A stretch of DNA of 48,584 nt. It comes from Collinsella sp. (GTDB lineage Bacteria > Actinomycetota > Coriobacteriia > Coriobacteriales > Coriobacteriaceae). The notes under the pieces were generated by a model. The model was not told the origin of the DNA and made no database searches. It worked only from the letters and a program-made list of their open reading frames with translations. The DNA lies in NCBI GenBank assembly GCA_019413925.1, contig DXMY01000054.1, positions 1-48,584 on the forward strand, read 5' to 3'. This document shows positions 24,845 through 33,003 of this stretch, piece after piece; within the stretch, counting starts at the first letter, position 1, and every line of letters begins with the position of its first letter. The position numbers and the translations under genes are program-made.

Positions 24845-26008
24845 TTATTTGATCACGCGCACGCGATACATCGACGGAATCTGCTTGAGCGCCTCGATGG
24901 TGCTGCCGTCCAGGTGCTCATCGGTGTCGAACATGGTGTAGGCGTTCTCGCCGGCGGATTCGTTGGTCATACGCTGCACGTTGGCGTTGTCCTTGGCAAG
25001 GATTGCCGTGATCTGACCGATCATGTTGGGCACGTTGGCGTGCAGGCAGGCGATGCGGCTCGCGGCGCGCGCCTTGCCCATGCTGCAGGCGGGGTAGTTG
25101 ACGCTGTGCGCGATGTTACCGTTCTCCAGGTAATCCTTGAGCTCACTGATGGCCATATCGGCGCAGTTGGCCTCGGCCTCGCCGGTGCCGGCGCCCGAGT
25201 GCGTGGTGATAAACGTGTTGGGCATCTTGACGGTCTTGGGCGTGGCAAAGTCACAGCTAAACCAGCTCAGCTTGCCCGCGCGCAGGGCGGCGTCGACGGC
25301 GTCCTCGTCAATGATGGTTTCGCGCGCGTAGTTGATGAGCACGGCGTTGGGTGCCAGCAGGTTAATCTGCTCGGTGCTGATCATGCCGATGGTGTCTGCC
25401 TTGCTGGGCACGTGCACGGTGAGGTAGTCGCAGCCGCGGCACAGATCCTCGAGCGTGCCCACGCGCTGCACCTCGCGGCTCAGCACCCACGCGTGCTCGA
25501 CGGAAATGAACGGATCGTAGCCGTAGACGTCCATGCCCAGATCGACGCAGGCGTTGGCGACCTTGGAGCCTACGTTGCCCAGGCCGATGACGCCGATGCG
25601 CTTGCCCTTGAGCTCGCGGCCCACAAAGGCCTTCTTGGCCTTCTCGGCATCGACCTGAATGTCGGGGTCGTTGGCGTTGTCGCGCACCCAGTTCATCGAC
25701 TGCACCACGCCGCGGCTCGAGAGCACCAGCATGCCCAGGACGAGCTCCTTGACGGCGTTGCTGTTGGCGCCGGGGGAGTTAAAGACGACGACGCCCTTCT
25801 TGGCGTACTCCTCGACGGGGATGTTGTTGACGCCGGCGCCGCAGCGGGCGATGGCGCGGATGCCCTCGGGCAGTTCGTAGCCGTGCAGGTCGGTGGAGCG
25901 CATCAGGATGGCGTCGGCCTCTTCGGCGGTGCCCACAAACTCGTAACCCTCGCCAAACTCGACTTTGCCGTCCTTGGTGATGTCGTCGATGGTCTTGATC
26001 TTGCGCAT
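24845..26008 (-). CDS. serA: D-3-phosphoglycerate dehydrogenase SerA
   Basis: A 387-residue enzyme for the first step of serine synthesis (3-phosphoglycerate to 3-phosphohydroxypyruvate). NAD-binding GVIGLGNVGSKVA is in the middle, HVPSKADTIGMI and ARETIIDEDAVDAALRAGKL follow, and the catalytic His region reads ITTHSGAGTGEAEANCA. The C-terminus is an ACT domain (NMIGQITAILAKDNANVQ), expected to bind serine for feedback control. There is no intervening ASB domain, matching the short SerA type. ATG follows AAGGAGTTTTCC. Confidence 0.95.
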   Translation of the reverse strand: MRKIKTIDDITKDGKVEFGEGYEFVGTAEEADAILMRSTDLHGYELPEGIRAIARCGAGVNNIPVEEYAKKGVVVFNSPGANSNAVKELVLGMLVLSSRGVVQSMNWVRDNANDPDIQVDAEKAKKAFVGRELKGKRIGVIGLGNVGSKVANACVDLGMDVYGYDPFISVEHAWVLSREVQRVGTLEDLCRGCDYLTVHVPSKADTIGMISTEQINLLAPNAVLINYARETIIDEDAVDAALRAGKLSWFSCDFATPKTVKMPNTFITTHSGAGTGEAEANCADMAISELKDYLENGNIAHSVNYPACSMGKARAASRIACLHANVPNMIGQITAILAKDNANVQRMTNESAGENAYTMFDTDEHLDGSTIEALKQIPSMYRVRVIK

Positions 26009-26079
26009 GGAAAACTCCTTAGCAGGTTTTGATCTAAACAGGGTGGTCTGAGGTGGCTGGTCGGCCCGCGTGCTGCGGG

Positions 26080-27204
26080 CTAGTTAGATCGCGGGCTCAA
26101 ACTGTGCTGCGCTTCGAAGTCCTTCATGTACGTGGTCAGCGCCTGCACGTCTTCCATGGTTACGGCGTTGTAGACGCTGGCGCGCATGCCGCCCACCAGG
26201 CGATGGCCCTTGACGTTTTGAATCTGGTGCTCGGCCGCGCCCGCGACAAAGGCGGCGTCGAGGTCGGCGTCGCCGGTGCGGAAGGTGACGTTGGCGATGG
26301 AGCGGCTGTCGGCCTGTGTGGTGCCATGGAACAGCACGCTGTGCTCGAGCAGGTCGTAGAGCAGGTTGGCCTTGGCCCAGTTGCGCTCGGCCATGGCGGC
26401 AAGTCCGCCGGTCTCCTCGACCCAACGGAACACCTTGCCGCATACGTAGATGCCAAAGGTGTTGGGCGTGTTGAGCATGGAGCCCTTGGCGGCCTGGGTT
26501 TTAAGGTCCATGTACTGCGGCGTCTGCGCAAAGGCAGGGCCTTTGGCGATGAGGTCGTCGCGCACGATGACCGCGGTCACGCCCGCGGCGCCGGCGTTTT
26601 TCTGCGCGCCGGCGTAGATGAGTCCGTAGTGCTCAATGTCGAGCGGCTGCGACAGAAAGCAGCTCGAGACATCGGCGACCAGCGGCACATCGCCGCAATC
26701 GGGCAGCTCGTGGTACATGGTGCCAAAGATGGTGTTGTTCTGGCAGATGTAGACGTAGTCGAGCCCGTCGCCCGCGGCCTCGGCGGCAATGCGCGCGTTG
26801 ATGTCGGCCATGTCGGGGATGCGGTCGAAGTTGGTGTCCTCGGAGCTCGCGAGCAACACGGCCTCGCCGTACTTGGCGGCCTCTTGGTGCGCCTTGTTGG
26901 CAAAGTTGCCGGTCACGACGTAGCCGGCGCGGCCGCGGCGCATGAGGTTCATGGGGATGCCCGCAAACTGCAGCGTGGCGCCGCCCTGCAAAAACAGGAC
27001 ACGGTAATTGTCGGGGATGCTCAGCAGACGGCGCAGGGTTGCCTCGGCGTCGTCGATAATCTGCTGGTACATGCTAGATCGATGGCTCATCTCGAGCACG
27101 GACATGCCGCAACTGCGGTAGTCCATCATCTCGTCGGCGATCTCGGCGAGCACGCTTGTGGGCAGCGCGGCCGGGCCTGCTGAGAAGTTGTGCACACGTG
27201 CCAT
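26080..27204 (-). CDS. serC: Phosphoserine aminotransferase SerC
   Basis: A 374-residue PLP enzyme that makes phosphoserine from phosphohydroxypyruvate and glutamate. The N-terminus HNFSAGPAALPTSVL is the family signature; the PLP lysine is in IYAGAQKNAG; FLQGGATLQFAGIPMNL also fits. It is first in the minus-strand set serC, serA, M20 peptidase, DUF1015-like. No serB is present in the window; the HAD phosphatases at 1520 and 9698 are not obvious candidates. Confidence 0.95.
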   Translation of the reverse strand: MARVHNFSAGPAALPTSVLAEIADEMMDYRSCGMSVLEMSHRSSMYQQIIDDAEATLRRLLSIPDNYRVLFLQGGATLQFAGIPMNLMRRGRAGYVVTGNFANKAHQEAAKYGEAVLLASSEDTNFDRIPDMADINARIAAEAAGDGLDYVYICQNNTIFGTMYHELPDCGDVPLVADVSSCFLSQPLDIEHYGLIYAGAQKNAGAAGVTAVIVRDDLIAKGPAFAQTPQYMDLKTQAAKGSMLNTPNTFGIYVCGKVFRWVEETGGLAAMAERNWAKANLLYDLLEHSVLFHGTTQADSRSIANVTFRTGDADLDAAFVAGAAEHQIQNVKGHRLVGGMRASVYNAVTMEDVQALTTYMKDFEAQHSLSPRSN

Positions 27205-27334
27205 CTTCTAGGTCCCCTCGTAGTCGTTTGAACGTTCGGGATACTTTAGCACAGTGGAGCGCCGGGCGCGACTGCATCACGGTAAAACTCGAGTGCGCCG
27301 CTATGATTTACAGGATGGTTACATGGGGGAGGGA

Positions 27335-27508
27335 TCATCTCGAGGCTCGCATCCGATCCGCCTCGGCCTTCGCTTGTTTCCAGGGGCGTACGCGACCGTT
27401 GGTGAGGTCGTCGTAGCCACGAGCGATGGCACGTTGAATGTGTTCTTCGCGTTTCTGAATGGTAGTTAGTGCGCGCGTCTGATCAGAAATAGACTTTACG
27501 ACAGGCAT
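27335..27508 (-). CDS. Small Phd/YefM-like antitoxin remnant or orphan
   Basis: 57 residues from ATG 27508 with a very good ribosome-binding site (AAGGAG). The start MPVVKSISD resembles the N-terminus of Phd/YefM antitoxins, and the end (ARGYDDLTNGRVRPWKQA) resembles their C-terminal toxin-binding helix, but the middle of the family is missing. No toxin gene is adjacent. An inverted repeat (CTATGTTGAACATAG, 27543-27557) lies upstream. It could be a deleted antitoxin or a distinct small DNA-binding protein next to the BREX locus. Confidence 0.45.
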   Translation of the reverse strand: MPVVKSISDQTRALTTIQKREEHIQRAIARGYDDLTNGRVRPWKQAKAEADRMRASR

Positions 27509-27746
27509 ACGAAACTCCTTACATAGAAGCATATGTATAACTCTATGTTGAACATAGCGGAGGGTGGCGTTGGGCGTGTGCGTGCCTGCATTCGTAAGCG
27601 CGGTTGTCTGGCAAGTGTGATTTGGGGCGACCTCGTTAATGTTTCTAAGCTGCGAAAATGACCGTTAACCGGATTAAATTTTGTTGCTCAACATTTGACA
27701 CTCTGGGCGTGGTAACTTTTTTACCAACAGGTATGATTATTGTCAT

Positions 27747-27780
27747 GTGCGCCGCGCCTGCCTGCCGGGTTGCGGCGCAC
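27747..27780 (+). promoter_or_regulatory. Hairpin in the BREX leader
   Basis: Perfect 9-base arms GTGCGCCGC (27747-27755) and GCGGCGCAC (27772-27780) lie 36 bases before the brxA start. No T-run follows, so control of translation or RNA stability is more likely than termination. A smaller palindrome (GGTAACTTTTTTACC) is at about 27711-27725. A convincing promoter was not found in 27558-27746. Confidence 0.4.
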
Positions 27781-27815
27781 TTGTGACAGCCTTTGACACC
27801 CTTGGAGCGTGTACT

Positions 27816-28586
27816 GTGGATGTAACCACAAAAAGCGTTCGGGGGGGGGGGGTGCTCACCCGCGAGCAATTCCTCCCGCATGAGATGCGCATCGTCGCTG
27901 CCCTTCGTATGCAGGGCGCAAGCGACGAGCAGGTCATTGTACGCGTAAAGAGCGAGAACCTCTTTCAATATCCCACGGAGCGCATGGTCGCCAACCGCGC
28001 AACCGTGTGCCTTCGCCGCCTCGACGCCATGGTGCCCACGGACGCCGTATGCGCCGCGCGCGGCATCGACGCCAATACCGCCGTCGAGGCTGCGTCATCC
28101 CTAACCAGGCTCATGGCATCCGGCACTCCCACGCAGGCGGACCAGGCCATCTTCTACAGCATGATCTGCCGCTACGATATCGTGCGCGAGCTCGTGCTCG
28201 TCGAGGTAGGGGAGCGCCTACAAAACTTCGATTATGCCTTTACGGCGGTTGACCTCAACGCCTTTATGACACGCTTTACCACGGAGTATCCGGACGCGGC
28301 CCGCTGGACTGAGGCCACGGTCAAGCGCATTAAGGGCTCGCTCCGCCAGACGCTCCGCCATGCCGGCCTTATCGGCGAGGGCCAGGGCCCGGAGTCCGAG
28401 CGCCTGTCACCACTCTTCCTCGATTCCGATGTCGAGCGAGCCTTGGTTCTGCTGGGCGAGCAGTCGCTTATCGCGGCCCTTACCGGCAGGGTGGTGATGA
28501 AGCGTGGCTCCCGTCAACAACGCCGCCGAACCTGCTATCACCCCGGCGACCGATCTCACCACCAATATCGGCATCCATTCCCGTAA
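27816..28586 (+). CDS. brxA: BREX system protein BrxA
   Basis: A 256-residue BrxA (DUF1819) protein, a small helical DNA-binding component of BREX phage resistance. The conserved core begins at LPHEMRIVAALRMQG and includes ENLFQYPTERMVANRA, YSMICRYDIVREL and the TVKRIKGSLRQTLRHAGLI helix. GTG 27816 is 8 bases after GGAG. Codons 9-13 contain a run of twelve G (27841-27852); one G more or less would shift the frame before the core. GTG 27852 and ATG 27882 beyond the run are alternative starts, for which the G-run could serve as ribosome-binding site. The C-terminal 20 or so residues are unusual and Arg/His-rich. Confidence 0.88.
   Translation: MDVTTKSVRGGGVLTREQFLPHEMRIVAALRMQGASDEQVIVRVKSENLFQYPTERMVANRATVCLRRLDAMVPTDAVCAARGIDANTAVEAASSLTRLMASGTPTQADQAIFYSMICRYDIVRELVLVEVGERLQNFDYAFTAVDLNAFMTRFTTEYPDAARWTEATVKRIKGSLRQTLRHAGLIGEGQGPESERLSPLFLDSDVERALVLLGEQSLIAALTGRVVMKRGSRQQRRRTCYHPGDRSHHQYRHPFP
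27841..27852 (+). repeat. G12 homopolymer, candidate phase-variation tract in brxA
   Basis: Twelve consecutive G within the first codons of brxA (reading Arg-Gly-Gly-Gly-Val). Such runs change length by slipped-strand mispairing. With 12 G the gene is in frame; 11 or 13 would stop it unless a start after the run is used. Confidence 0.8.
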
Positions 28587-28593
28587 GAGCGTC

Positions 28594-29196
28594 GTGGCGG
28601 CGCATGTCCGCTCCGAGCACGCCCGTCAGGAATTTGAGCGACGCGCTCAGCTTCTGCGCGAGTGCCTGTGCAGCGAGGACTTTTTGGCCAACAAGGGCAT
28701 AGGCAATGAGATCGGCTTCCACACCTTTTGCTATGACCCCGCGCTGGAGTTTGAAGCGCGTGCATTATTTGACGCCCTTTCACGCGATGCCGAGGCCGAC
28801 AAGCTTCCGTGCACGCTCAAGGTCGTGAACCTCTACGACGCCGTGCTGGCAATTCTCGAAAAGCGCCGTGTCCTTAAGGCCATCCCACGCCAAGAGGAGC
28901 GCCGCGGTACCCAGCGCGTGCTCGAGGACGTGGCCAAGTTCGCCTCGCCCGAGAAAGTCGCCGCGTACATCCTTGAGCAGACCGAGCCGCACGCGCCTGG
29001 AGACGTCGTTCTCCTCACCGGCGCGGGCGAGGTCTTCCCATTCTTTCGCATGCACACGCTTCTCCATTGCATGCTTGCGGATTTTGATGAGGTGCCTGTG
29101 GTCGCCGCCTATCCGGGCAGTTTCAACGGCTCTTCTTTCCAGCTCTTTAACCGTCTGCCGGCCGATAACTACTACCGCGCCATCGATATCTCGTAA
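28594..29196 (+). CDS. brxB: BREX system protein BrxB
   Basis: A 200-residue BrxB (DUF1788) protein, a BREX component of unknown biochemical role. Family marks are LCSEDFLANKGIGNEIGFHTFCYDP near the N-terminus and VVLLTGAGEVFPFFRMHTLLHCM, then PVVAAYPGSF and NYYRAIDI at the end. The frame is open back to GTG 28504, which would give 230 residues and an 83-base overlap with brxA; GTG 28594, 8 bases after the brxA stop, gives the usual family length and is preferred. The ribosome-binding site (AAGAG) is weak, suggesting coupling to brxA. Confidence 0.88.
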   Translation: MAAHVRSEHARQEFERRAQLLRECLCSEDFLANKGIGNEIGFHTFCYDPALEFEARALFDALSRDAEADKLPCTLKVVNLYDAVLAILEKRRVLKAIPRQEERRGTQRVLEDVAKFASPEKVAAYILEQTEPHAPGDVVLLTGAGEVFPFFRMHTLLHCMLADFDEVPVVAAYPGSFNGSSFQLFNRLPADNYYRAIDIS

Positions 29197-29274
29197 GCAC
29201 GGCTCCCCGCAGGCAAGTCCCTGTCGCCGGTAACAACCCTTTGCCATAACGTTCCCAAACCCAAAGGAGCACCC

Positions 29275-32200
29275 ATGGACAACACGATCATTCGCGACCT
29301 CTTTGCAAAAGACATCAACCGCTCCATCAACGGCGTGGTCAAGGTCCAGGATTCAAAAGATGGGTCCATCCGCCAGGAGCTTGACGAGTACGTGGTGACG
29401 CGCGAGTTGCAGAGGCACTTTGCCACGTTCTTCAAGGCCTACGGCGATGCCATCTATGCGCGCACCGACAAGATCGGCGTGTGGATCAGTGGTTTCTTCG
29501 GTTCCGGTAAATCGCACTTCCTCAAGATGCTGAGCTACCTGCTCGAGAATCGCCAGATCGGCGGTAAGAGCGCCATCCGCTACTTTGACGGCAAAATCGT
29601 CGACCCCATGGTCGCGGCTGCCATGGAGCGCGCGTGCTCGGTGCCCACGCAGGCCATCCTCTTTAACATCGATAGCAAGGCGGGCCAGTGGAAGCAGGGT
29701 GATACGGCTCCCACGGCGCTGCTTCGCGGCTTTGAGCGCATGTTCTACGAGGCGCGCGGCTTCTACGGCGAGGACCTCAAGCTTGCAAAGCTCGAGGACT
29801 ACATCGATTCCCTGGGCAAGACCCAGGAGTTCCGCGAGGCTTTTGAGCGCGTCAACGGCGAATCCTGGCTCCAGGCCCGCGACACCTACAGCTACTTTGA
29901 GGACGACGTCGTCGAGGTGCTGCAGAGCGTGCTCGGCATGAGCGAAAAGGCCGCATGGAACTGGCTCGAGGGTTCTGAGGACGAGGTTTTGGCCCCCGAT
30001 GTCTTTGCCAAAAAAGTCAAGGATTATGTGGACGCTCAGGCAGCGGCCCACGGTGGCAACTTCCGTTTGCTCTTTATGGTCGACGAGGTGGGTCAGTTTA
30101 TTACAAACGACCAGGACCCAAGCCTTATGCTGAGCCTTCAGACCATCGTCGAGGAGCTGGGTGCCGCCTGCGGTGGCCGCGTGTGGGTGATGGTCACGAG
30201 CCAGGAGGCCATCGACAACCTGAGCCTGCCCGTGGGCAACGACTTTTCAAAGATCCAGGGCCGTTTCAATACCCGCCTTTCGCTCTCCAGCTCCAGCGTG
30301 GACGAGGTCATCCAACGCCGTGTGCTCGAGAAGACCGCGCCGGCGGCCGATATGCTTGCAAAGGTCTACGAGCAAGACGCCGCCGTCCTCAAAAACAACT
30401 TTACCTTTGAGGGTGGCTCGCGCTCCGACCTTGCCGGCTTCGCCAACTCCAAGGAGTTTGTCGCCAGCTACCCGTTTGTGGGCTATCAGTTTAAGCTCCT
30501 GCCCGACGTGATGACCGAGGTACGCAAGCATGGTGTTAAGGCCAAGCACATGTCCACGGGCGAGCGCTCCATGCTGAGCGCGTTTCAGGAGAGCGCTCAG
30601 GCCATCCAACATGACCAGACTGGTGCACTCGTGCCGTTCTGGCGCTTCTTCGACACAATCTCCAAGGATTTGGAGCACGGCATCATTCAGGTCGTCGTCT
30701 GTGCGGAGCGCGCGGCTGAAAACGCAGAGGGTCTTGAGAGCTACGATGTCCGGGTGCTTAAGCTCCTGTACTTGATCCGCTACATCGGCTACGTCAAGGC
30801 CACGGTCGAGAACATCTCCATCCTTATGATCGATAGCCTGGACGTGGATAAGCGCGCCCTTAAGGACCGCGTCAAGGAATCTCTCGCCCGCTTGGAGCGC
30901 GAGAGCTACGTGGCACGCCAGGGCGATACCTATAGCTTCCTCACCGACGAGGAGCAGGAGATAGCGCAGGAGATCGCACGCACCCCGATCGACAACGCGA
31001 AGGTGATTGAGTACATCAAGAAGCGCCTGTTCGAAAGCATCTACACTGCGCGCAAACTCAACCGCGGGACCAACGACTTCCCCTTTGACCGCTACGTGGA
31101 TGGCTCGATTCATGGATCCAACATGGGCGGCATGGAACTATCCGTGGTGACCATGGCCAGCGATCTGGGCCGTGCGGACGATGCCGAGCTGGCATTGAAA
31201 TCCGTGGATAAGGCCATCGTGGCCTTGAGCGACGAGGTGGATTATTGGGCCCCACTCGTCAACGGCGCTAAGATTCGCATGTACGCCCAGACGCGCAACC
31301 TGCAGGAGCTACCGCCGAGTACCCGCCAGATCGTCGAGGCCAAAATGCGCGAGAAGGACTTTAACGAGAAAGAGGCTGACGCCCTTTTGGCTGAGGCGGT
31401 GCTCCATGCACGATGCGCCGTCAACGGGCGCATGATTGAGATCCGTGCTGCCAAACCCGCCCAGGTCTTTGAGCAGGTGCTGGCGCAGCTGTGCGATGTG
31501 GTCTTTGAAAAGGCCGGCTATATCGGCGCGCCGGTCACGAGCGATTCCGATATCCGCTCCACTCTGGCGGGTAACGTTCAAGCGGGGCTCGCTGGCATGA
31601 ACGCGGGTAACACGCGTGCGCTCAAGGAGGTCGAGGACTACCTCAAAGTGCAGCACCAGCGCCATCTGGATACCGCTATGGGCGATATCCAGCGCCAGTA
31701 CCAGCAAAGGCCCTTTGGCTGGCGCGAGGTCGACATCGCAAATGTGGTGGCGCAGCTTGTGGTGGAGCAGCGCGCGCAGGTGTTGTTTGGCGGTCAGACG
31801 GTTCAAGCTAACGACAGCCGCATGGTGGCGCTCCTGCGCAAGGATGCCGATAAGGCCCAGGTGCGCTTGCGCATGCGCATGAGCGACCGGTTGCTACGCG
31901 TCGCGGGCGAACTCATGTGTGACCTGTTTGATCTCAAGACCGTGCCCTCCAACGAGGATAAGCTCGTGGCCGAGCTCAAAGAGCGCCTTGAGGGCTTGCG
32001 CGAGGCGTGTCTCGCCATGGCACGCGACTACTACACGGGCATCAAGCCGGCCTACCCGTATCCCGGTGAGGACGAGTGCGAGAAGATGCGCTCGGAGGTG
32101 GCCGACGTCCTTAAGGACCAGAACGAGGCCGAGGCGTTCTTGACCACGTTCACCAAGCATGAGGAGCGTTTGCTCGATGCCAAGGAAGACTTTGACAAGG

Positions 32201-32937
32201 TGGTTGAGTTCTTCGAGTCCAACCAACGAACAGCGTTTGACCACGCCAAGGATTTCTTGAGTCGCACTGAGGGCATTGAGTATGCCTCCGATGACATTCC
32301 CAGCGCGGTGGAGAACGTTGCAAAGGTGCGCGAGATCATCAGGGATCCCAAGCCCTACGGTCGCATTAAAGACCTGCAGCCGCTTATGGATCCCGTCGAG
32401 GACGACATGAAAAAGCTGCTGGGCATCCGCCGCAATGAGTTTTTGTGCCGCATCGAGAGCGATCTGCAAGACCTGCAGGCACAGGCTGAGAGTCAAAAGG
32501 GCTTTGTTAATCAAGCCAAGGATGCCATAGCAGACGCCGGCGCCAAATACGAGTCGTTCAAAAACCGTGCCCACAGTGCTCAAAGCCTCAACGAGCTGAG
32601 TGTTGCCGCGACTAACTGGGGCAACTGGCTCAGCGCAGCAACCAACGGGATGTACGACGCTGTGGATGCGGCCCGCATGCGTATGGACAACGAGCGCCGC
32701 ACCACCGAGGTCACGAGTACGGGTGAGGTGGTCAAGAAGATCTCCAACAAGGGCGCCGCATCGTCTGCTCCCGTGCCCGCGCCCAAGCCCCAGCGCAAGA
32801 TCAAGACCGTGCGCCGTGCCGATCTGGTCAAGCCGAGTCGTCTCTTGTCCGCAGAGGACGTGGAGCGCTACGTGGACGACCTGCGCTCCCGCCTTATGCA
32901 GGCGCTCGCTGCAAACGACGAGATCCGTATCAACTAA
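29275..32937 (+). CDS. brxC: BREX system P-loop ATPase BrxC
   Basis: A 1220-residue BREX ATPase, the largest component. Walker A GFFGSGKS is at residues 73-80, and a Walker B-like LLFMVDEVGQF is near residue 265. The N-terminus (FAKDINRSINGVVKVQD) and the middle (helical, charged) match BrxC of type 1 BREX. The region 900-1150 is rich in heptads and probably forms coiled coils. ATG 29275 follows CAAAGGAGCACCC. In BREX-1 it acts with PglX and the other Brx proteins in host methylation and phage restriction; its exact role is unresolved. Confidence 0.95.
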   Translation: MDNTIIRDLFAKDINRSINGVVKVQDSKDGSIRQELDEYVVTRELQRHFATFFKAYGDAIYARTDKIGVWISGFFGSGKSHFLKMLSYLLENRQIGGKSAIRYFDGKIVDPMVAAAMERACSVPTQAILFNIDSKAGQWKQGDTAPTALLRGFERMFYEARGFYGEDLKLAKLEDYIDSLGKTQEFREAFERVNGESWLQARDTYSYFEDDVVEVLQSVLGMSEKAAWNWLEGSEDEVLAPDVFAKKVKDYVDAQAAAHGGNFRLLFMVDEVGQFITNDQDPSLMLSLQTIVEELGAACGGRVWVMVTSQEAIDNLSLPVGNDFSKIQGRFNTRLSLSSSSVDEVIQRRVLEKTAPAADMLAKVYEQDAAVLKNNFTFEGGSRSDLAGFANSKEFVASYPFVGYQFKLLPDVMTEVRKHGVKAKHMSTGERSMLSAFQESAQAIQHDQTGALVPFWRFFDTISKDLEHGIIQVVVCAERAAENAEGLESYDVRVLKLLYLIRYIGYVKATVENISILMIDSLDVDKRALKDRVKESLARLERESYVARQGDTYSFLTDEEQEIAQEIARTPIDNAKVIEYIKKRLFESIYTARKLNRGTNDFPFDRYVDGSIHGSNMGGMELSVVTMASDLGRADDAELALKSVDKAIVALSDEVDYWAPLVNGAKIRMYAQTRNLQELPPSTRQIVEAKMREKDFNEKEADALLAEAVLHARCAVNGRMIEIRAAKPAQVFEQVLAQLCDVVFEKAGYIGAPVTSDSDIRSTLAGNVQAGLAGMNAGNTRALKEVEDYLKVQHQRHLDTAMGDIQRQYQQRPFGWREVDIANVVAQLVVEQRAQVLFGGQTVQANDSRMVALLRKDADKAQVRLRMRMSDRLLRVAGELMCDLFDLKTVPSNEDKLVAELKERLEGLREACLAMARDYYTGIKPAYPYPGEDECEKMRSEVADVLKDQNEAEAFLTTFTKHEERLLDAKEDFDKVVEFFESNQRTAFDHAKDFLSRTEGIEYASDDIPSAVENVAKVREIIRDPKPYGRIKDLQPLMDPVEDDMKKLLGIRRNEFLCRIESDLQDLQAQAESQKGFVNQAKDAIADAGAKYESFKNRAHSAQSLNELSVAATNWGNWLSAATNGMYDAVDAARMRMDNERRTTEVTSTGEVVKKISNKGAASSAPVPAPKPQRKIKTVRRADLVKPSRLLSAEDVERYVDDLRSRLMQALAANDEIRIN

Positions 32938-33003
32938 CCCGCGGAGCCACCGGTGCCAAAGCGCGCACCGGTGGCTTATGGCGTTTAGAAAGGCTCATCA
33001 ACC

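Noticed and set aside
27695..27737. TTGACA and TATGAT as the BREX promoter
   Set aside because: They are 31 bases apart, too far for one promoter, and neither has a partner at 16-18 bases. The BREX promoter stays unassigned.
28504..28593. Longer brxB start at GTG 28504
   Set aside because: It would overlap brxA by 83 bases and add 30 residues absent from typical BrxB; GTG 28594 gives the family length.
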